Positions 53,883 to 61,316 of a stretch of 64,000 nt of DNA are shown piece by piece; within the stretch, counting starts at the first letter, position 1; each line of letters begins with the position of its first letter. Origin of the DNA: Ulvibacterium sp. GTDB taxonomy: Bacteria > Bacteroidota > Bacteroidia > Flavobacteriales > Flavobacteriaceae. The position numbers and the translations under genes were made by a program. The notes under the pieces were generated by a model. That model was given only the letters and a program-made list of their open reading frames with translations, was not told the DNA's origin and made no database searches. The stretch lies in assembly GCF_028285715.1 (NCBI RefSeq), contig NZ_JANQOO010000004.1, forward strand, positions 1-64,000, given 5' to 3'.

Positions 53883-53904
53883 GTTAACGTTAACGGCCGT
53901 TAAC
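53883..53904 (+). promoter_or_regulatory. Candidate LacI-type operator
   Basis: GTTAAC appears three times: 53883-53888, 53889-53894 and 53899-53904. The last two plus GGCC form the perfect 16-bp palindrome GTTAACGGCCGTTAAC. It lies 53 bp before the first sugar-operon gene, and a LacI regulator is the last gene of that cluster. Confidence 0.6.
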
Positions 53905-53957
53905 TTAAACTGAGTGCCAGCACAACTACTAATCAGAAGCTTATAAAAGAAACACGT

Positions 53958-55331
53958 ATGAAAAAAATAAATTATGTAGTGGTATCCATTCTACTATTTA
54001 CGGGAATTTCCCTTACCGCCCAGGAGAACTGGGAAACGTTATTCAATGGGAAAGACCTGAAAAATTTTGAACAGCTCAATGGAAATGCCAAATATGAAAT
54101 TAGGGACGGGCAGCTTATCGGAACTTCCAAACTAGGTACTCCAAACAGTTTCATGGCGACAAAAAAAACCTATGGAGATTTTATCTTGGAGTTTGATGTA
54201 TTCGTTGAAAACGGATTGAACTCCGGGGTCCAATTTCGAAGTCTAAGTTTGCCGGATTATAATAACGGCAGGGTTCACGGCTATCAGTGCGAAATTGAAA
54301 CTAGTTCAAGAAAATGGGCAGGAGGAGTTTATGATGAAGCCCGGAATGGATGGCTTTATCCCCTCTCCAGAAATCCAAAAGGGCGGAATGCATTTGTTCC
54401 CGGCCAATGGAATCATTATAGGATAGAGGCTATCGGCAATACCATTCGCACCTGGGTCAATGATATCCAATGTGCTAATTTGGTGGATGATACCACCGCT
54501 GAAGGTTTTATTGCTTTTCAAGTTCATAGTATCCGTGATGAAAGTTTGGAAGGTAAAATCGTGAAATGGAAAAACATAAGGATTAAAACGACTGATTTGG
54601 CCAATTCAAGAAAAGAAATCGATTCGAACGTACCGGAGATCAGTTATTTGGCCAATCAACTTACGGAAAGCGAGAAGCGTAGAGGCTGGCGCTTGTTGTG
54701 GGACGGACAGACAACCGACGGATGGAGGGGCGCTAAATTGAATAAATTCCCTGATAAGGGATGGGAAATAAAGGAGGGTACCCTTACCGTACTTGCCTCG
54801 GGTGGTGCGGAATCCAGAAATGGCGGCGATATTGTAACCCTGGACTCCTTTAAGGATTTTGAACTGAGCGTTGATTTTAAGATTTCGGAGGGTGCTAATA
54901 GTGGGATCAAATATTTTGTGGACTCCGAGCTCAACAAAGGGGAAGGCTCGGCCATCGGGATGGAATTTCAAGTACTGGACGACAAGGCGCATCCGGACGC
55001 CAAACAAGGGAAGAATGGAAATAGGACCGTGGGCTCGTTATATGATTTGATACGTGCCGAAAATTCGGACAGTTCGCGGGGCAAAAATTTCAAGGGTGTG
55101 GGTAAATGGAACAATGCCCGAATTGTGGTCAAGGGAGGTCATGTTCAACATTGGCTGAACCAAATTAAGGTGGTGGAGTTCGATCGCTTTAGCCAAATTT
55201 TCAAAGCTTTGGTGGAGAAAAGTAAATATGAAAAATGGGATAATTTCGGTCGTATCCCCGAGGGGCTTATTTTATTACAGGACCATGGGGATGAGGTTTC
55301 CTTTAGGAGCATTAAGGTAAGAGAATTTTAA
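53958..55331 (+). CDS. Secreted protein with two DUF1080 (3-keto-glucoside hydrolase) domains
   Basis: This 457-residue protein has a signal peptide (~1-21). It has two repeated laminin-G-like DUF1080 domains (~22-212 and ~225-457), each with the WxxLFNGKD/WRLLWDGQ start, a FILEFDVFVENGLNSGVQFRS-like stretch, and a conserved HGYQCEIE or GMEFQVLD motif. DUF1080 proteins act on 3-keto-glycosides generated by Gfo/Idh/MocA oxidoreductases. The gene is first of a cluster with exactly such an oxidoreductase. Confidence 0.9.
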   Translation: MKKINYVVVSILLFTGISLTAQENWETLFNGKDLKNFEQLNGNAKYEIRDGQLIGTSKLGTPNSFMATKKTYGDFILEFDVFVENGLNSGVQFRSLSLPDYNNGRVHGYQCEIETSSRKWAGGVYDEARNGWLYPLSRNPKGRNAFVPGQWNHYRIEAIGNTIRTWVNDIQCANLVDDTTAEGFIAFQVHSIRDESLEGKIVKWKNIRIKTTDLANSRKEIDSNVPEISYLANQLTESEKRRGWRLLWDGQTTDGWRGAKLNKFPDKGWEIKEGTLTVLASGGAESRNGGDIVTLDSFKDFELSVDFKISEGANSGIKYFVDSELNKGEGSAIGMEFQVLDDKAHPDAKQGKNGNRTVGSLYDLIRAENSDSSRGKNFKGVGKWNNARIVVKGGHVQHWLNQIKVVEFDRFSQIFKALVEKSKYEKWDNFGRIPEGLILLQDHGDEVSFRSIKVREF

Positions 55332-55350
55332 CCAACAAAATCAACGGATC

Positions 55351-56709
55351 ATGAATAGGACAAGACGAAATTTTATACAGAAGACAACATTGGCCTCAAG
55401 CGGAATTATTTTGGGCGCCAGTGCTATGAGTGCCAGGAGCTATAATAGAATAATAGGGGCGAATGACCGCGTTAGTGTGGGTATTGTTGGATTTTCAAAT
55501 CGAGCAAAGGGAGCCTTGATACCTGCTTTTAACGGTCATAGCAAGGCGCAGAATTTTGAAATCGTAGGAGTATCCGATATCTGGAATAGAAGACGGGATG
55601 AAGGGGCCGCCTTTATAAAGGAAAAAACAGGCAATAAAATAACACAATGGAGGAATAATGAGGAAATGTATGATAAGAACAAGATTGACGCCGTAATTAT
55701 TTCTACCGCAGATTTCCAGCATGCACTCCACACGGTTGAGGCGGCAAAGGCCAAAAAAGATGTATACTGTGAAAAACCTTTTGCAGAAACCATGGAGGAT
55801 GCCCGTATAGGTAAGAAAGCGGTAAAGGAATCAGGGATTATTTTTCAGATCGGTTCACAAAGACGTAGTGGCGCCAATTATCATGCGGCCGACGATTTTA
55901 TTAAATCTGGTAAGTTCGGGGACATTGTCATGGTCGAAATGACCTGGAACGTAAACCAACCTGGGAGGTGGCGTTTGCCGAAATTAACCAGTGAGATCAA
56001 GGAATCCGATACGGATTGGAAACGCTATCAAATGAATAGGCCCCCAGCAGAATGGGATCCGAGAAAATATCTGGAGTATCGCCTTTTCTGGCCGTATTCC
56101 TCTGGGATTCCCGGACAATGGATGTCCCATCAAATCGATACGGTACATTGGTTCTCCGGTTTGGACCATCCTCGAAGTGTAGCCGCCAATGGAGGTATTT
56201 ATCTATGGAAGGATGGCCGAAAGAACTTTGATACCATGTCGGCCGTCTTTGATTATGGCCCAGCAGACGATCCGAGTTCAGGCTTTCAGGTTACGTATTC
56301 CTCTCGCTTTACAAATTCGGCAGGCGGTACCAAGGAAATCTATTATTCCAATGCAGGAGAATTGAATTTGGATACGAACAAAGTGAGTGATAATGGTGGT
56401 TTATCCCAGAGACATGCAAGTGCTATGGGGATGAAGCCAAATAAATTAAAAGGCTTCAATCTTTCCGAGAATGCCCCAAAAGTGGTTACATCAGCCAATA
56501 CCGGAGCGGATAATATGACCTCATTGCATATGCTCAACTGGATGGAATGTGTTCGAAGCCGTAAGACTACCAATGGTCCGGTTGAAGCTGGTTATAATCA
56601 TTCCATTGCCAATATTATGACCACCGCGGCTTTACGGACCGGTTTAAAGGCCACCTTCGATGCAAAGAATCAAGATGTTTTGGCGGGTGGAAAAGTGTTC
56701 AAATATTGA
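55351..56709 (+). CDS. Gfo/Idh/MocA oxidoreductase, Tat-exported
   Basis: This 452-residue protein has a twin-arginine signal (RTRRNFIQK) and hydrophobic stretch (~1-30). The Rossmann start is VSVGIVGFSNRAKG, followed by YCEKPFAETMEDA, the conserved EKP motif. It probably oxidises C3 of a sugar in the periplasm, making the 3-keto sugar that DUF1080 proteins hydrolyse. It lies 20 bp after the DUF1080 gene. Confidence 0.93.
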   Translation: MNRTRRNFIQKTTLASSGIILGASAMSARSYNRIIGANDRVSVGIVGFSNRAKGALIPAFNGHSKAQNFEIVGVSDIWNRRRDEGAAFIKEKTGNKITQWRNNEEMYDKNKIDAVIISTADFQHALHTVEAAKAKKDVYCEKPFAETMEDARIGKKAVKESGIIFQIGSQRRSGANYHAADDFIKSGKFGDIVMVEMTWNVNQPGRWRLPKLTSEIKESDTDWKRYQMNRPPAEWDPRKYLEYRLFWPYSSGIPGQWMSHQIDTVHWFSGLDHPRSVAANGGIYLWKDGRKNFDTMSAVFDYGPADDPSSGFQVTYSSRFTNSAGGTKEIYYSNAGELNLDTNKVSDNGGLSQRHASAMGMKPNKLKGFNLSENAPKVVTSANTGADNMTSLHMLNWMECVRSRKTTNGPVEAGYNHSIANIMTTAALRTGLKATFDAKNQDVLAGGKVFKY

Positions 56710-57800
56710 TGATGGACATGTTGCGCTTGTTGAAACGGACTTTTGGCTGTTATATACTTTTCACATTTTTATTGATTTCATGTAAGGACGTAAAAAGTAC
56801 AGCTACTACAATATCCGAAGGTGGCGGAGAATCATTATCCAAAGTAAAATTTTCTAAGGATAATGCTAACAAAAAGGTAGACATTACCATAAATGACATA
56901 TTGTTCACCAGTTATATTTATGACGGGCAGACCCCCAAACCGATTTTATATCCGCTCATTACCAAAAGCGGTAAAACGGTTACCAGGGGCTTTCCCTATG
57001 ACCCAAGACCCAATGAGCGTGTTGATCATCCCCATCATGCTGGGCATTGGTTTAACTATGGGGATGTAAATGGACTGGATTTTTGGAACAATTCCTACGC
57101 CATCCCAGAGGAGAAAAAACGGGAATATGGTACAATTTACCATCAAGAGATCCTGAAGAGTGATGATGACCATGGCATCTTGATAATACGAGCGATTTGG
57201 CGTTCGCCCGATGATGTTGATTTGATGGAGGAAATAACGGAATTTACATTTTCCGAAACAGGGAATACTAGAGTAATAGATCGCACAACGACTCTTAATG
57301 CTCTGGATGACATTTCCTTTAAGGATAACAAAGAAGGGATGATCGCTATTCGGGTAGCCCGAGAACTTGAATTGGTTTCGGATAAACCGGCAATCTATAC
57401 GGATGCCTCAGGAAACGTTACAGAAGTGGAGGCCCTGAACAATGATGGTGTACACGGCAATTATTTTGGTAGCGAAGGTCTTACGGGAAACGATGTGTGG
57501 GGTACGCGCAATAAATGGGTAAAATTGGAAAGCGACATTAAGGGTGAAACCGTATCCATCACCATATTGGACCATAAGGACAATATTGGATACCCTACCT
57601 ACTGGCATGCCAGGGGTTATGGGCTTTTTGCCGCCAATCCTTTAGGACGGGCCATTTTTTCGGAAGGCAAGGAAACCCTAAATTTCAAATTGACCAAAAA
57701 TGAATCGGTAACCTTTAAGTATCGTATTTTAATTCACAATGGCTCCAAGCTGACCAAAGATGTCCTAGATCTTTCGTTTGAAGAATTCAATACGAAGTAG
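56709..57800 (+). CDS. PmoA-like (DUF6807) lipoprotein
   Basis: This 363-residue protein has a lipoprotein signal (~1-23, FTFLLISC). The family motif HPHHAGHWFNYGDVNGLDFWNN follows at ~100-120, then TYWHARGYGLFAANPLG near the C-terminus. The ATG at 56709 overlaps the upstream stop (TGATG); a TTG at 56706 is also in frame. DUF6807 proteins cluster with Gfo/Idh/MocA and DUF1080 genes in sugar loci. Confidence 0.88.
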   Translation: MMDMLRLLKRTFGCYILFTFLLISCKDVKSTATTISEGGGESLSKVKFSKDNANKKVDITINDILFTSYIYDGQTPKPILYPLITKSGKTVTRGFPYDPRPNERVDHPHHAGHWFNYGDVNGLDFWNNSYAIPEEKKREYGTIYHQEILKSDDDHGILIIRAIWRSPDDVDLMEEITEFTFSETGNTRVIDRTTTLNALDDISFKDNKEGMIAIRVARELELVSDKPAIYTDASGNVTEVEALNNDGVHGNYFGSEGLTGNDVWGTRNKWVKLESDIKGETVSITILDHKDNIGYPTYWHARGYGLFAANPLGRAIFSEGKETLNFKLTKNESVTFKYRILIHNGSKLTKDVLDLSFEEFNTK

Positions 57801-57821
57801 TGTTACATAAATTTTAGAAAA

Positions 57822-58427
57822 ATGAAGTCTATCTATCCCCTAGTTATTGTATTGATATTCGTATCCATGGCTTTTGGACAAGAGATGGATTACAAGTTGG
57901 AGACTCTATTTGATGGTACGGACCTGAAACAGTGGCAAGTGCCCGATAGCAACATCTGGTGGACTATTGAGGAGCAATCGCTTTGGGCAAAAAGCGACCC
58001 CGATCAAAAAGGATCCATACTTTGGACCAAAAAGGAATACAACGATTTTGTTGTGCAATTGGATTTTAAGTTTGGCAAGGGTACCATTGATTCCGGTATT
58101 TTTATGAGAGGTGAGGATGAACGGAATGCCCAGATTCAAATTGGGATATCAGGTTCTTTAAAAAGGGATATGACGGCTTCGCCCTATGTTCCCAAGTCCG
58201 GGTATCCAGTAGAGGCCGAGGGTGTAAAGGAGCTTTTGAGAAAGGATGGATGGAACACTATAAAAGCCATGGCAACTGGCAATACGTATAAAGTATGGCT
58301 CAACGGAAAGGAAGTAATGAACTATACATTGAAAGAAGCCAACTTAAAAGGTCCCGTGGGCCTTCAACTACATCCAGGAAGGGATATGACCATACAGTTC
58401 AGGAATATTGCAATAGCTGAATTGTAA
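57822..58427 (+). CDS. Secreted single DUF1080 protein
   Basis: This 201-residue protein has a signal peptide (~1-18, SMAFGQ) and one DUF1080 domain: TLFDGTDLKQWQVPDSNIWWTIEEQSLWAK and FVVQLDFKFGKGTIDSGIFMRG. It begins 22 bp after the PmoA-like gene. Likely cleaves the 3-keto-glycosidic bond together with the two-domain protein upstream. Confidence 0.9.
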   Translation: MKSIYPLVIVLIFVSMAFGQEMDYKLETLFDGTDLKQWQVPDSNIWWTIEEQSLWAKSDPDQKGSILWTKKEYNDFVVQLDFKFGKGTIDSGIFMRGEDERNAQIQIGISGSLKRDMTASPYVPKSGYPVEAEGVKELLRKDGWNTIKAMATGNTYKVWLNGKEVMNYTLKEANLKGPVGLQLHPGRDMTIQFRNIAIAEL

Positions 58428-58505
58428 TTTTTTTTACCATTTTCCTCTTCTTTGTAAAGTGTCGTATAATATAGAATACCAAACCAACTAATCCCTTAGA
58501 GAGGT

Positions 58506-59537
58506 ATGGGAATAAAGAAAATCGCGGAACTTGCAAATGTGTCGATAGGTACGGTAGATCGTGTATTGCACAATAGAAAAGGTGTTTCCAAGGAAACTGA
58601 AAGAAGGGTACGAAAGGTTATCGAGGAAATCGGATATACAAAAAACACTACGGCCAGTCGTTTGAAATTGGCCTCTGTAAAAAAGATAAAATTTGCGGTG
58701 TTGATACCGGAGGCAAAAAATAAATGGAATTATTGGAAGCTTCCCAAAAAAGGTATCGAACAGGCCGTACAGGAATTAAAGGAATTAGGAGTGGCCGTGG
58801 ACAATTATCTGTTCTTGGATTCGTCATCCTTCAATAATCTTACAAAACAGATTTTCCTAAAGAACTACGATGCCATAGTGACCGTGCCATTCTTTAAAAA
58901 GGAAAGTAATCTATTACTTGAACGTGCAAAAAGGAAGAAAATACCTGTAGTTTTTCTGGATACCGAAGTAGAACTTGAAGGCCCAGCCTGTTTTATTCGT
59001 CAGAATTCCCATAAGGCAGGCAGGGTAGCCGGAAGGTTGCTCCATGGTCTTATGGGGGTTAAGGGCGACTATTTTGTGGTAAATATGTTGAATGATCGCG
59101 GTATTCATGCCAACAACATACAACGTGAACAGGGGTTTAAGGAGTTTTTTAAGACCATTAATGAGAAGGTTACTATCCATACGATTAACTACTCCCTGAA
59201 CGATGAATTCAAAGTTACACCCGAAATGGAGGACTGGTTCGGCAAGGACACCCCAAAAGGAATGTTCGTAACAAATTCAAAATCACATTTGTTACCTAAG
59301 ATATTGGAACAGTATCAGGTGAAAAATACTTTCATTGTAGGTTTTGACTTGAATAAACAAAATTTGGAATACCTAAAGGAAGGCAAAATCAATTTTTTGA
59401 TCAATCAACAACCTAAATATCAGGGCTATGCTGCTATAAAAAGCCTTTTTAATTTCATCACCAAACAAGATAAATCCGAATTAAACCTTGATATTCCCGT
59501 AGAAATCATAGTTAAAGAAAATAGTACGACTCTTTGA
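58506..59537 (+). CDS. LacI-family transcriptional regulator
   Basis: This 343-residue protein has a LacI HTH (~1-50: IKKIAELANVSIGTVDRVLHNRKGVSKETERRVRKVIEEIGY) and a sugar-binding periplasmic-like domain (~60-340). It is the last gene of the cluster and faces the convergent SusD gene. It probably controls the operon (GTTAAC operator at 53883) and perhaps SusCD. Confidence 0.93.
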   Translation: MGIKKIAELANVSIGTVDRVLHNRKGVSKETERRVRKVIEEIGYTKNTTASRLKLASVKKIKFAVLIPEAKNKWNYWKLPKKGIEQAVQELKELGVAVDNYLFLDSSSFNNLTKQIFLKNYDAIVTVPFFKKESNLLLERAKRKKIPVVFLDTEVELEGPACFIRQNSHKAGRVAGRLLHGLMGVKGDYFVVNMLNDRGIHANNIQREQGFKEFFKTINEKVTIHTINYSLNDEFKVTPEMEDWFGKDTPKGMFVTNSKSHLLPKILEQYQVKNTFIVGFDLNKQNLEYLKEGKINFLINQQPKYQGYAAIKSLFNFITKQDKSELNLDIPVEIIVKENSTTL

Positions 59538-59565
59538 TTTCCGTCTTTTCTTCATAAGTAACATT

Positions 59566-59601
59566 AAAAAACCCTCCCATCCAATAGGATGGACAGGAGG
59601 G
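59566..59601 (-). terminator. Terminator of the SusCD operon
   Basis: On the reverse strand CCCTCC...CATCC, loop TATT, GGATGGGAGGG is followed by TTTTTT (59566-59571). Strong hairpin with a bulge; ends SusD transcription. Confidence 0.75.
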
Positions 59602-59643
59602 CAGAATAAACTAACTCAAACTAAACCAAACAAGTAAGAATTA

Positions 59644-61281
59644 TTATTGTGGATAACCCGGATTTTGTGGATATCCACCGACGGTCCTATCAATTTGATC
59701 TTGACCTATTGGCCTTAAAACATGAAAGTCCTGAATGTTCGGGCCGCCTTCAATATTATGCAACCGCACACGTTCCACCAACTTTCCAGTACGTGTTAAG
59801 TCCCACCAGCGGGCGTGTTCGCCAAAAAGTTCCCTGGCGCGTTCGTCCAACAAGAAGTCCATATCCACATCTCCTGCCGTAATCTGCATGGCGGCCTCTT
59901 GTCCCGGTACGGCCGCCCTTGTTCGGACCATGTTTATGTCATCGGCTGCACCGGCGGTATTATTCTGAATTAGTCTCGCTTCGGCACGTAATAGATAGGC
60001 ATCGGCCAAACGCATAAGCACAACATCACGTTGTCCCTGAGTTTTTTGACGATCGGGTCGCGTGGGGTCTATCCATTTGTTCATCGAAGGAAAAATACGT
60101 TCCGTATAGTCATCCGCAGTATATACAATATAGGGGGCCGCATCTTTTCTCGCTTGGGGCCAATCAATATCCCTACCGGGACCTGGAATAAATAGGGCGG
60201 TATCGCCGATTGCCAAATTTCCCCTTTCATCGGAAACTTCTTTGTTGGCGAACCAAACATGCTTAAAACCCTTGTCATATCGCGTATCTATATCGCGATC
60301 CCAAAGTCCCAACAAAAATGGGGTGGGTCTAAACCTTTTCCAAGGCCTCCCATTGGCAATATCCCGGGTCATTCCTCTTCGAATATCATATTCCATCAAA
60401 AAATAAAGGTGCCCCCGGTGACCTTCACTATCTATGCCTTCATCCACCAAGGATTTGGCTATGGTCAAATTCCAGACGATTTCCGAATTCTCTTGATTGT
60501 TGATGTCCCATAGATCGGCATAATCAGGCAGTAGTTCAAAACCATAGTTATTGATAACATTGCTGAACAGCGTTTCTGCCCTACTTGCATCATCGCCGGC
60601 AGCAAAGGATGTCTGGGCACGTCTCAACAATACCTTGCCCAATAAAAACTCCGCGGCAGGTCTTGTGGCCCTACCGTATTCGTCTTGTGTATCCGGTAAA
60701 TTGGCAATGGCAAATTCAAGGTCTGGGATGATAGCCTGCGCATAAATCTCGGATGCGGCGGTTCTGTTGGCCTCAACTTCCACACCAACGGTTTCATCCA
60801 AACTGAGATGGGCATCGCCATAGGTTCGTACCACATCATAGTAATAAAAAGCACGTAGCCATCGGGCTTCGGCCACCCAAATGGTTTTTTGGGTCTCGTC
60901 CATTTCCACATCGGCAGAACGGCCAATTACTGCATTTGCCTGGTTGATGCCTCGATACCAGTCGCTCCACATTTCATTCACATAGCTTTCGGTGGCATCA
61001 AAGGATTGGTCATAGAAATTTACCCTTTTATGGCCACCATCAGAACCATTGGTAAAGATGTCGGTACCAAAAGTAGTCATGGTAAAGCCCCGTTCCGGAC
61101 CATAAAAACCCTTTAACCAAGCATAGGTAGCATCAACGGCATCTTCTAGACCTGCTTCAGTGGTATAATAGGTTCCGGCAGAGACATCCGATATCAATTC
61201 CTCTTCCAAATAATCATCGCAAGACTGCGTTACAAATAGCAGCGCTAAAAGCAAGAATGTATATTTTTTTCTTTCCATCAT
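59644..61281 (-). CDS. RagB/SusD family nutrient-binding lipoprotein
   Basis: This 545-residue outer-membrane lipoprotein has a lipobox in LLFVTQSC. It carries the SusD-type tetratricopeptide core: TFGTDIFTNG, AEARWLRAFYYYDVVRTYGDA, LMRLADAYLLRAEARLIQ and FLLDERARELFGEHARWWDLTRTGKL. The ATG at 61281 puts the lipoprotein signal at the N-terminus; a frame opening at 61347 would add 22 residues. It sits 35 bp after susC and binds the glycan for import. Confidence 0.94.
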   Translation of the reverse strand: MMERKKYTFLLLALLFVTQSCDDYLEEELISDVSAGTYYTTEAGLEDAVDATYAWLKGFYGPERGFTMTTFGTDIFTNGSDGGHKRVNFYDQSFDATESYVNEMWSDWYRGINQANAVIGRSADVEMDETQKTIWVAEARWLRAFYYYDVVRTYGDAHLSLDETVGVEVEANRTAASEIYAQAIIPDLEFAIANLPDTQDEYGRATRPAAEFLLGKVLLRRAQTSFAAGDDASRAETLFSNVINNYGFELLPDYADLWDINNQENSEIVWNLTIAKSLVDEGIDSEGHRGHLYFLMEYDIRRGMTRDIANGRPWKRFRPTPFLLGLWDRDIDTRYDKGFKHVWFANKEVSDERGNLAIGDTALFIPGPGRDIDWPQARKDAAPYIVYTADDYTERIFPSMNKWIDPTRPDRQKTQGQRDVVLMRLADAYLLRAEARLIQNNTAGAADDINMVRTRAAVPGQEAAMQITAGDVDMDFLLDERARELFGEHARWWDLTRTGKLVERVRLHNIEGGPNIQDFHVLRPIGQDQIDRTVGGYPQNPGYPQ

Positions 61282-61316
61282 ATTAAATTTATCTTCTTTA
61301 ACAATACTATTTTTTA

